Of a stretch of DNA of 64,000 nt, positions 1-11,100 are shown piece by piece. Under the pieces are notes generated by a model. It was not told the DNA's origin, made no database searches, and worked only from the letters and a program-made list of their open reading frames with translations. The DNA comes from Phytoseiulus persimilis (taxonomy: Eukaryota; Arthropoda; Arachnida; Mesostigmata; Phytoseiidae). Both the position numbers and the translations under genes were made by a program. The stretch covers positions 9,796,001-9,860,000 of the forward strand of contig CM075101.1 in assembly GCA_037576195.1 (NCBI GenBank), given 5' to 3'. Each line of letters begins with the position of its first letter. Within the stretch, counting starts at the first letter, position 1.

Positions 1-2180
1 GTGTCAATGAGCGTTGCGGTGGATTGATCGTGTTTTTCCGCAGAGAGCGTTGTCTCAGAAGGGTCTGTCGACGTTTCTGGCGACTGAGTTGTGGCGGGGG
101 GCACGTCAGCTGTCTCGATTGCTGCCTCCGGAGACCCGAGTGACGACGTTCCAAAATGAGCCTCGCCTTCTTCCTTGGCATGGGATTCGGGCACAGCCGT
201 CCTCGTTAGGTCGCTTCGAGGAGGAAAAGTTCCCACAGATGTTTGAATCCAGTCCTCGGTGACCTGTTCGGGTCTCTCAACATCTTGAACGGTATCGGCA
301 CCCGGGCGCTGATCGTTCTGTCGGCCCTCCGCCCCTTTTGCCGACCTAAGATCATCGGCCTCGAGGATGGTCTGGAAATCTTGTCTCGCTGGCGGAGGAA
401 GCTCTTTGAGGAGCTCCGGTAGCGGAGCAGACGTAGTTGTGGGTCTCGCGACTTCTGTCGTGCTCTCGACTGCGCTGATACTTGTCGCCACCGAAACCTC
501 GGTTTTCGCATCGGCAGAGTTTGTGAAAGCTGTGGACGGCGGAGGTGCTGTCGTGGTTTCTCCGAGGTCGTTGATTGATATGGTTGTCGTCTCAGCGGGC
601 TCCGGAGACCATTCAGGGATCTCCGCGTCTTTTCCTCGATCAACAGAGGTCCCCGAAGGCTCCGTCGGAACAGCTGGCGAGGTCGTTCGGGCTTCTGCGG
701 ATTCGGCCCCGAGTGTCGCGGATTCCTCTGTGGATGTTTCGGGCGGGCTCGAAGCGTTCGCGACTCCCGTGCTTGTTGGAATTTCGGTCGAGCTCTCAAC
801 CAAAGATGAGGCGGTGCTCGTCGAGGCCGGAACGGTTGTTTGCTCTCGCACGAACGTGAACTCTTCGTGCGACGCCGAAGCCGTGGGTTCCGCTCGGAGC
901 AGAGAGTAGCCTCTAGGAGGTTGAATGTTGGTGGTATCACCACCTTTGGGGACTTTGATCTTGATACGACGCGGCGTCTGGCGGTAGCGAAGACCTCCGA
1001 TATCTACGGCGACTTGGGACTTTTCGTTGAGAATCGGGACCTGGCTCAGATCTACCTCGGACACTTTTCGGACGTTCGACAATACCTTGACCTCATGTGA
1101 ATCCCCGGTAGGACTCACGACCTTCAGCGTTTTGACGTCCACGGTAGAAGGCATTTCCGTCGTGTACGCGGGTTGTTCGTGGGTCGCCGACGCCAGAACC
1201 TCATTCTCAACATTGATCTTATCCGCGTGAAGTCCTTGCGCAGTGGTGCTATCTTGGACAGGGATGTTTTCCGTGTCACTGGTCACCGAAGGATCCGTAG
1301 ACACAGCGAAGACCGGAGCTGAAGTGGGGACTTCGGTCACCGAATTCTGACTGTCATCAGCCCTACCCCACGACTCTGTTGGGGAAGAGTTCTGAGCGCT
1401 GTTTTCAGACAGATTGGAAACTGCGCTATCGGGAACCAAAGCACGCTCGGAAGTCGTTGGGAGTTCCGAGCTGCTTGCAAGCTCGGCGGGGACCGAGGTC
1501 GCGGGATCGCCCACCGCCGTGGATATTGTCGTACCATCGCCGGACGGCACTGCACTTGATGCGGTTGTCGTCGCGGCCGATGAGGTTACTTCTTCTGTCG
1601 ATGTTAAAGGTGTATCCGTCGGAGTTCTGGTCGTTTCGGAGCTCGCCGAGGACGTGACGTACGACGCGGGGGTATGGTCAGTGGGGGATGGGGCCGTTGA
1701 AGTGGCGGTCTCCTGGATCGGGAATGGTCGAGCGGTGCTGAGCCTCAGACTTCCTTTGGTGACTAGTTTCCTACGGCGGATCTTCCGGATCTTTTTGGGG
1801 GTCGGGTAGCCGTCGCCATCGATGACTTTCAGAATCTCGATTGAAACCAGCTTCTGTTTTGCCTTCATTTCCGCCAAACGTTCGGCAGCGGCTTTCAATT
1901 CTAAGCTGGAGTTCGGAACTTCGGAGGAGGAAACATCGTTAACCTCAACGCTGACCACGGCCCGCGGCGCTGAGGCACCAACTTCGTAGTTCACATTGTC
2001 CAGCGGTCGTCGGTTATCCTTCAGAGCCACCACCAGGGCATCGGCGATGATCTCCGCCGCCGTGCCGTTTCCAATGTACTGATCGATCACAGAACGCAAA
2101 GTGTTACGCGCAACGGGACTTGCTTCACAAGTGGACGAAACGAACACAAAAGTCAGAAGAAGAACACGAAAGGCCCCCAT
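1..2180 (-). CDS. Secreted Ser/Thr/Pro-rich mucin-like protein, 5' part only
   Basis: An open frame starts at the ATG at 2180 and stays open for about 726 codons to the left edge, so the 3' end is missing. The start context GCCATGG is near-ideal. Residues 1-20 (MGAFRVLLLTFVFVSSTCEA) form a typical signal peptide, so the product should be secreted. Residues 21 to about 125 are a more ordered segment with few Ser/Thr, ending in a very basic stretch (PKKIRKIRRRK). The rest is dominated by Thr, Ser, Pro, Ala and Glu in irregular runs such as TTTASSAVPS, the composition of heavily O-glycosylated mucins. A less biased island around residues 330-400 contains VAVDIGGLRYRQTPRRIKIK. I see no cysteine-rich chitin-binding or zona pellucida domain in the visible part. 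I do not recognise a family; a cuticle, gut-lining or salivary mucin is possible. The plus-strand frames over this region are shadows. Confidence 0.85.
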   Translation of the reverse strand, partial: MGAFRVLLLTFVFVSSTCEASPVARNTLRSVIDQYIGNGTAAEIIADALVVALKDNRRPLDNVNYEVGASAPRAVVSVEVNDVSSSEVPNSSLELKAAAERLAEMKAKQKLVSIEILKVIDGDGYPTPKKIRKIRRRKLVTKGSLRLSTARPFPIQETATSTAPSPTDHTPASYVTSSASSETTRTPTDTPLTSTEEVTSSAATTTASSAVPSGDGTTISTAVGDPATSVPAELASSSELPTTSERALVPDSAVSNLSENSAQNSSPTESWGRADDSQNSVTEVPTSAPVFAVSTDPSVTSDTENIPVQDSTTAQGLHADKINVENEVLASATHEQPAYTTEMPSTVDVKTLKVVSPTGDSHEVKVLSNVRKVSEVDLSQVPILNEKSQVAVDIGGLRYRQTPRRIKIKVPKGGDTTNIQPPRGYSLLRAEPTASASHEEFTFVREQTTVPASTSTASSLVESSTEIPTSTGVANASSPPETSTEESATLGAESAEARTTSPAVPTEPSGTSVDRGKDAEIPEWSPEPAETTTISINDLGETTTAPPPSTAFTNSADAKTEVSVATSISAVESTTEVARPTTTSAPLPELLKELPPPARQDFQTILEADDLRSAKGAEGRQNDQRPGADTVQDVERPEQVTEDWIQTSVGTFPPRSDLTRTAVPESHAKEEGEAHFGTSSLGSPEAAIETADVPPATTQSPETSTDPSETTLSAEKHDQSTATLID

Positions 2181-5100
2181 GGCCAATGCTCACTTTACAG
2201 TACACACGTATCCTCAATCGCACTTGACCGTCCGTCTACCAAGTATAGCCTCACTTCATATCCACCATATAAAATGGCGCCGTGCCGACACTGAAGTGTT
2301 AATAAAAGTGCGCGGAGCGCTCCTTCTCTCCGCCTACCAAAATCCGGTGAGGGCCCAGGGGCAATGGAAATCCCCTTCGCGGCGGAACGCCCGGCTATTC
2401 GTCATGATCCAATCTTGCTCAGAACATTCCTTTCTGGTTCCTTCTACTCGTTTGCGACGCTTTTTTTCTCCCAAAGTTTGTTCGTTGTCTTTCTTTATCG
2501 GTGATTGGCCGAGCCTTCGAGGCGCGGGTTTCTGCTCACATTGACGAGTTCATCGGGCACCGAGGGCTTTCGACGGGACATTCCCTGATAACGTCTTATG
2601 TTAGGATGACCCTTCATGGGCAATCGTAAGGTACCGATGGAGGTACCCAGCTCGGCCGTTTACGCACTCCGGAAAGAAGGGAGGAAGAGTTCTAGAATCT
2701 TAACAATTTTTCCGTGTTCGAGTCGGGGGAAATATGTAGTTTCGGCTGAAGATTCATCCTGTGATCCCGTTGAATGAGATCCATCCCGAAACAGAGCGAT
2801 CTCAGGAGAGGCAATTCAGAGCCGGACCGCTACCCGGGGTAACAGAAAGAGAAATTGAACGACTCCCGTCAACGACCGAAGGTGATTGGATGAGTGACCA
2901 CAGATTTAAAAGCGGAGTTCCAGCTCCGGCCGCCTCCACCGGACGTCGGCGCAATGCTCACCAAATGCGAATGGCGTCCCCTTCATGATTGAGCCGTTTA
3001 CAAATCTCAGAAATCCTATAACATGTTTTTTGGCACCAGAGCGTTAGGCCTATTTTTTGGTCGTTTCCCTTTTCTTCATCAACAAACATAATATTCTCGT
3101 GTTTGTCTGCTTTAAATCAACAAAAGCGAAGATTACTCACGTGTAGACAGGCGGACGCGAATCACACACGTTTCTGTGTTTGACAGAGCATGCTGTCATC
3201 TCAAGACATTTGGGGCTTCGTGTTTGCGTCGGACGGATTTCAAAACACGCCGATCGTCCAAGTTTTCACGCGCAGCCACGTAGCATTGATCCATTTGAGA
3301 AGTTACGAAGGATTCTCTCGCTTCACCCTCCTTGATCGAGCTCGCCGACATCCATGGTGTGAGTCGAGCTTGTCGGCCTTGGACCGGTTGTTGCTCTTGG
3401 AAGGTGTGAAACCTCTTGGGAGAATCCCGAAGACACATGAGAGGTGAATGAAGGCATGTCTCGTGGATATCGACCCGACTCACCGAGGCGCTTAATCATC
3501 GGTATCATTCGATTACGATGTTTTGCTTGTCACGTAACGTGACACCGCGCCACATGACGGCCTGTATTAGACTGGATAAGACTGTTCAAGCCTCAGAGTG
3601 TCGTCTTCATGCTCGCCACCAGACGGTTTCATCATGGCGGCAGTGAATCTATTCAAAGCTAGGAATGGTTCTGCCAAGACGTGTTTGTTTAGACGTATTG
3701 CAGCGGGAATCCAACAGCGCCGAGTGGGCACCAATTGAAATTCTGTGATAAATAGATCCCGAACAGCCTTAGTTGATGAACCAGATGAATGTTTGTCTAC
3801 ACCTTCGAGCATTCGTGGCCCGAGCGATAAATGCTCGAGAAGTTTGAGAGAAAAATGAACTTGAGGAAACTATGGTTCGATGCTGAACAAACCGATTTGC
3901 GGTCTGATTTAGAACGAACATCGCGCAACAAGCAAGGTGACGCGCACTGCTCTACATGATGCAACGATAGTTTCCTCTGGGAACCACCGTATATTTGGCT
4001 TTTGCGATCGATTTCAGTGAAATCTACGAGAATATTTCGCGACAGTTGAAGTGGAGAAGACGATTATCGACGCTTGCTACCGAGGCCCACGCTGGGATGA
4101 TTTAATTCAGAATAACTGAGCCTGTTTCGCTGGGAATGGACGACTCACGAGGGCACGCGCCAAAAGGAAAACGTCCAGATTTCGATCGTTGTGCCAATAT
4201 AAAATGCCCGCTAATGACTGGCGCACTGCATGAGTCGCGGTGTGTGATTGTAGATGGCCCAAATTCATCCTTGAACTTGGGGCATGGATGTGCCGGTTGA
4301 CGTTTCTTCCTGAAACTTCAAATCAGTTCCCGCGTCGAGCCCTCATCAGCTCGCGAAATCCGCCGTTTATCTCGGTGGCGCGCAATATTTCTACTCTCTT
4401 CTGCGGGAAGTACGCAATTGCGGCTCAGCGCCGAACGAACAAGTAGCTGAAGATTTTCGCTCGCTCCGTGTATTCCTGCGCTTCATTCCTCTTTCGCATG
4501 ACGCATCCACGGGCAGAAAGTTATGAATCAAGGGATCATAATTTCAGGGTTCGAAAGAGCTGAGACGAGGTGATCCGAATTTGCTTCAATGGTTGTTCCG
4601 AGACGACCCTCGAACTCTTCACGGTACCGAACCGGTGCCTGTAAGCATCCGAATCGGAGTGCCTCACAATCTTACTCGAGAGCCGTGAATCTTGTGCCAC
4701 TTCATCTTTCCATGTTGAGCTGGAATCTCGCGCAGAGGTTTGTTCTAGAAATTCCGCCTGCTTTCAACCTCATGTATGTGCTATACTTTCGGGTTTTCCT
4801 CTTCACAGTCTCTCGAAATTCAAGTCATGATTCATTTCTGAATATCTCGTAAGTATCTCGAATGTCTACGGCGATTCGCTCTTGAAATGCACGAATTCGA
4901 TGAAATCGATCAGCCGCCGAAACGGAATAGAAGGATACGATTCCGCGCAGTGTCGATAGGCTTAGCTCACGTTCGTCCCTAGACTTCCTAAGCTTTACTT
5001 TGTTTCTTCAACTTTTTCTTCGGTGTTGGATCTAAACAAATTTACGAGCGCGGTCGACCGGAATGCATGAAGCGTGGAAGAATCAAAGGTGCGTTCGTAA

Positions 5101-8100
5101 CCATATTCTAGAGAACCATAAGTTTGACGGTAGGGTATGGGTGATTTTCAGTCGATTTCGCTGCGGATTTGGAAGGTACCGAGCCGATATTAGCCGATCG
5201 GCGCGGGCGGAGAGGATCGTTTTCGCTGAAAAAAAAATCAGCGGAATCTACATCGAAATTCGCAACGCATAATCACGAGTCCCTTGTTCGAAATCAAAAC
5301 CTCTGGTGCGGATGGAGATGCAGGCCCGATTCGAGACTGGCAGTGCAGAGAAATCAGAAGACAAGTTAGAGGGAAGATTCGAGAGAAAGAGAGAGAGAAC
5401 TGTGAGAGGTGAGGCGTTCAAGAGGATGTGCGCTCTCCACTGGAATTCCTCATTCCGTGATTTCCCAAATCCAGTTTCACTCTTATCGTTTCACCTTCTT
5501 CGGGCTCAGACTGTATGCGGTCACGAATTCGAACGCTCACTGTTCCAGTTGAAAGGCGCCTTCAATTCTAGCTGTGCGAAACCATAATTTGTTTGTTGTA
5601 TATCCCGCGGGCCTGATCGTTCGCGGTAGGTCGGGGTAGATTAGTCGTGGATGTAGCAATTGTTCCGTTCAGAAATAATCGGACTAAAGAATAATCTGAA
5701 ACTTCCTCTCCTAACTTGTGGGCGGGAGAGGAGGTGTTAATTATTATTTTTGTGCCGTTGAAGACTTTTCTTCGGACACTACTATGCATTGATTTCTGGC
5801 TGCACTGCTGATCGCGAAGTGGATGGACAGTACCCAGTCTTTCAATTGTGAACTTCCACGAGAGAAACGCGTGTTCAGAATCGTCCGCAGGAGAATACGG
5901 AAAACCTTCTCTTCTCTGCGATATTCTCGGTCCAGCTGCGCTTGTAGGCGGTTCAATTAACGGGAGTCATATGAGCAAACTTGACTGAGCCAAAGAGCAA
6001 AGGTTACTGTCTGACAGAGAGTTTTGAAGAAAAATGCTGTGGAGACACTTATGCAATTTTTCGCCGCAAGGTCTGGATCCATCTTCTGGTCGCTGGTGCC
6101 ATCGTGGCCTCTTGCAACGTAAGTGCCTTCCGCTGGTCGAGTCATTTTCGGACCGAGAGGGATGCCGTCAGGTGGAACTTCCAGTTCACTTTGCCAAGAG
6201 GAACGCAATCGGAATCCGTGGCCGCGATTCTGCTCTGAATCCGCTGTCGTTCGCAAAGTTTGCTCTCAGCTGCCGGTGATCTCCATGGATGCTGCTCGTC
6301 TTGTTTTAAGCAGGAGTCCTGTTTCACGAGACTGTATTCCGAGCTCTGAGACTCCCAGAGAGCCTGAATTCATCGACGAGAAGTGTCGACCATGAAATTC
6401 GAGTGATCTAGAGGAAATCTGTTAATTTCGCGTTGATTCTCTCCCGATCATTATGTAATCGGAGTCTTGCCGCAGCAGTGGATGCCGCTTAGATGTCCGG
6501 ACTCCAGAGCAGCAATCTAGATTGAAGTTGACAATGATTCGATGGAGCAATTCTGAAATCATCGGCGGTGTTGCATTCTTCACACGCGGTCGTTTGTCAA
6601 TATTGCTTACGGCGAAACGAAGTCGCCTGTTTGCATGTCCTTCCGTCAGTCGAGCCTGAGCGCTGCTCCCGACAAGCTCTGCGCATTGGTCGATTTGGAA
6701 CTTCATGAACTTTCAACATTGGGCCGAAGGGAGACGAGAAGAGCGCCATCGAGGCGTTTCGATGAATAGAAATGTTTTACGAGCAGCTGAATTGGAATCA
6801 TCGAAGACCGAAGTGTGAGGCAATTGATTTATCAACACATGCAGCGTTGTCTGGTCGGCGTTCATCTAAACTTCATGGTTAGAAATTGTCCTCCAGTGTT
6901 CCGAGTATCCTGTGGCAACCGTTTTAGGTTTTCGTCAGACTCAGCCGTAATAGGATGTACACAACGATCGCCCACAGTGCGTCGGAGCTCCCACCGCAGT
7001 TTGTATGGCTCACGGATTGATGTGCTCAAATGGCAGTTCGCCTTCAATAAGACTTCCCGTTGTTGTTGCTGATGTCGTCTGACCGTTGAATCTGATCCAA
7101 GCAGAAACGAGCTAAGGACGGCGGTCCCGCCCAACAAGACTTTCGAGTATTGACTGATTGGAGACGACATACGTTGAAGAAAACACCATGGGAGCCATGA
7201 ATATAATTCAGCTGCGGACGCTCCGGAAGATCGAATCGAAAAAAAATTGAAATCATGGAACTCGGCGATCAGCAGCGGTTACCAATACGCCCCTCTTCTT
7301 TGGTCGCACGGAGTCATCTGTCGAGTGCAGAGAGGCCTTCTCCATGAACGTGCTTTGCAGCGTTCTCGAATGTTCCGTGGGATAGAAATAGCCAGAACCA
7401 TTCTTCGCGGAAAAACCTTCGCTCTATGATATAGCAGACCCGATGATACGGCACGACAACGTGAACTGACCGCATGACCGTAATGTATGCTTCAATTTCT
7501 GACCTTAGATCGACCGCCTTTGAACATCTCAAAGCCAGCTAAACAAGAAACGTTCTTTTGCTGTTCGCTTTGATTTTATTCACAGAGAAAGCCATAAAAC
7601 AAAAACAGAGTAAAAACAGATCAAACACCGAGTAGAGTTTTTCTGTCAAAATCCCCGGGAACTCGTGCAAATATGTCCATACTGATGAAGAATTGCAGCT
7701 CTGAGTTTCTCGGACAAATTTTGTTTCGGCCTTCCGACAAGGACGCCCCAGCGCCGAAAAATACTGTTCTGTGATCGCTGTCACCGAGGCACTTCCACGC
7801 GTGGCTTTTGTTATGGTGCTTCCATTATACTATTATAGTACGCGCAGTCACTGGCGGCGACGCTTTTGTCATCGGTCGGAGGCTCTGGTTGTTGTTTTTG
7901 ACTCTCCCGTCACTACCGTCGTCGTCTTCGGTACTCCCTCCAAGGAGCTCCTCAATACGTCAAGGGATATCACTGGGAAAGGTCTTTGATGAGCATGATG
8001 ACTGATAAAACTGAACACCTGTGGATCCTGGGTGCCGTATGGTCCTGTTTTCCATAGCTTCTGTGTGCTGACAAATGGTTGATGAGCACGTTCGATCAAG

Positions 8101-11100
8101 AAGCTCGATGACAGGGAAAACCGAATCTACGGGTCGAACGGCTGGACTATGACTCGTAGGGTAGCCCGTTATGAACGACGACTTTCATTATCTCTCCCCC
8201 GTTCCTCGGCACTGTGGCTCTCTCCTGCCGCTTTATTTTCTGCCTCCACAGCTACGATCTCAGAGGAGCAACGATTCCCAACGTTGTCCAAAGAGTCGAA
8301 AGTACAGGGTACCAGCATGTCGCAGGGGTTCCGGTTCGGAATCCGGGAATCCCGACAACTCTTCTCCCCTTTAATAGCGCCTTAGTGAAAGTCAATGGGG
8401 TTTCTGTGCTCAGCGATGAATCTGAACAAGGGCCTGGGAAGGACGAGAGGAAGCTGAGGTTTCAGAGGAAACTATAGAAGCCGCGGATGGGATCAGTAGA
8501 GGCGTGATCCGTAGGTCGAATCAGGTATCTTCCGGAAACAAAGCGGCTCCTGAACTCCTATCCGAATAATTTGAGGTCGTGGTATCGCAATTCGGTTCCC
8601 CCAGCGCGTGAAAACCACAACTGTACACAAGCATTCATCGAATGGGCTCAGCTCCACTGCATGTCTGGAATGCGATGTCGTCGCGGGACCTGAATCATTG
8701 ATTCCTACGAAACCTAGCCAGTCGAGATACGGAATGTACATCCATCCGGGTCCACCTGAATAGACTGCAATGGGGTAGAAGTTTTGGAGTCTCGTTCGAA
8801 TCGAAGAGAATTTAATAAAACTCGTGGGAGCACTTCCTCCCCTTCGCGTCAAGTCTTCAGGGTTCAGGTCGAGTTCGCTCAATGAGCCGAACGGCTCCAT
8901 CCTGCTCGACAGTTGGCTCAATGCACCACTTTTTGCAGAACCACGCAGCTGAATCGTGCAAATATTCAGTTTTGAGGAACGTTTCATTCCGCATGGGCTG
9001 CGACATGGCATTCTGCGGCGGATTCAGATGCATCGCTGAGCATGGGACTCTAACCAGGGCTCGATTTGTGGGATAGAGGTAGTCGGGATTCCGGGTATTC
9101 AAGATTCTGGGAAGTCGGGATTCGGGCTTTTCGGGATCACGCGTACGCACCGTCACAGGCAATGCAAGGGAGACTCTGTCCTAGTCTAATCTTCTCAACC
9201 GAGGAAAGCCAAATCCTTTCTTGGGGAAATACCGCAGAAGTTTCCATAAATGTTTGTACATAATATCAGAACCCAACAGAATGCTCGCGGGAAGTCTTTT
9301 GGAAATCAGTAGCAGCCTGCAGAGGATGACTCTGACCCACGCGTGACAAGCCCAAACGAACGAAGCCCAGAGGAATAATTGACTCGACAATACCATTTCT
9401 TTCAGGTTTGATATCATCTTGAGATCAGGAATGAACGAATGCGCACTCTCATTCATCTTCGCTCATGGGACTCCCATACGGGTTCGAACGCACGCTCATC
9501 CCTCGGGAACCGTCTCTGTACCGTGGGAACAGCTCTGGCCGGCGCCTTTTCGATCCAGCACCATCTCTACGAAATCTTGCTTAGCATCGAACAGACGTCA
9601 TATTCGGCGGCGCATACACGAACTCCGATTCGATCCGAGGTCATTAAACACAACGCTCATTCAAAACAACCTGAAAGGGGAATTTCCGCGCATCGGGTTC
9701 ACGGGCCCCGGTCGCAGTGAACGCGACGGTAGACAGCGCTACTGGGATGCAAGACATGGAGGCGGAAACGGAAGCTTTGCCAGCGATTCGATCTCATGCT
9801 GCGCCGTTGCTATCTGGAATTTTCGCGGTCAGATACCGATATCACGAGATGGGAGTCGATCCAGGAAGGCATCTCCCTGAATCTCTCGAATGTGCTCGAG
9901 GTGTGACCGATCACCAGGCTGTCTTCTCCTCCTCATTGATATGCTCCTTCACAAGCGGGGAGACTGGTGTCAGCTTTATGGGAACCATGAATCGATGACG
10001 TCGAGGTTGTCAACACTTCCCAAGCGTTCTAAAAGTTCGGTATCGATAAAGGAGGCGTTTGCTAGTCTCCTTCGACGAACGGAGACGCGTTGCCTTGGCT
10101 AGCTGGAATCTTGCTCCAACGAATGATGACAAAACCCCCGCGCTGAGGGGCGGCAACAGTGTCGCGCACTGCGCACGTACGTGTGCGCATGTAATTTACG
10201 TATGCGTCCGTGTAATGGGGGAGTTTCACGGAGCTGAATCACATGCAGATCACTCTGTTTGACTGGAGACATCGTTACATAAGAATACACGCGTCGGTTT
10301 TCTGCTCCGCTTGATGAATGACCTGGCATTCGCTCCCAGACAGTGGCTGTCAGGTTGGCGCGGCCAACCGCTGAGCATTCACTCGCCAGAACGCTTGGCG
10401 ACTACTTCGTGTATGACCGTATGGTCTCCGAGTGGATCAATACCGTATTAACCATCATGAGGCCGGAAATCAGAGCAGCAGGGAGATAAGATGACCGTGC
10501 ATGTTTTTCAGGCGGTGAGGTGTTTCTACAACGCTGTATGATTCATGCTGTCTATCGCTTCCACCATAGTTCGTCGGAATCGATTGATAACGATCATCGC
10601 GGGGGGCCATCCATCGACCATTCGTTCCGTGTCCTGTTTCAGGTGAAGCATGACAGCTTCTTTTTCGGCGTGACGGACCTCTCCTATTAGCTGGCTGGTT
10701 TGCGATTTGAATCGATGAACTAAATTAGAAATATCACCCAGGAGGTCGTCCATAATTCCTCGTTTATTCTGCGGATAACTCGAGTCGTTGAAGGGTCTGA
10801 AGGGAATCGAAGAGCAGGTCCACTGCAGATGACTACCGCGCCGAAATATTTTGAGCAGGCAATCGTGCCTTCTCGACCGCGAGGTCAATCGCATCGCGTT
10901 AACGTGTGATCTCAATATTTGTCGCTAAGTCTTGTCATTTGACCGAAAAAGACGCGCAGAACGTCAACCAGAAGAAAAAATCGTGATTCTCCCTCGCTAA
11001 GAAAGATTAGCCGTTATTTGAATGAAGTTGGATCCCTTTTCGCTTTTTCGAGGACTGAACCAGCTACTCATCGTAATCGGACGCGTCAGTGGATAAGATT

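Noticed and set aside
206-943. Arg/Pro-rich minus-strand open frame of 245 codons
   Set aside because: It is a shadow in another frame of the mucin-like gene; the correct frame has a signal peptide and stays open for the whole region.
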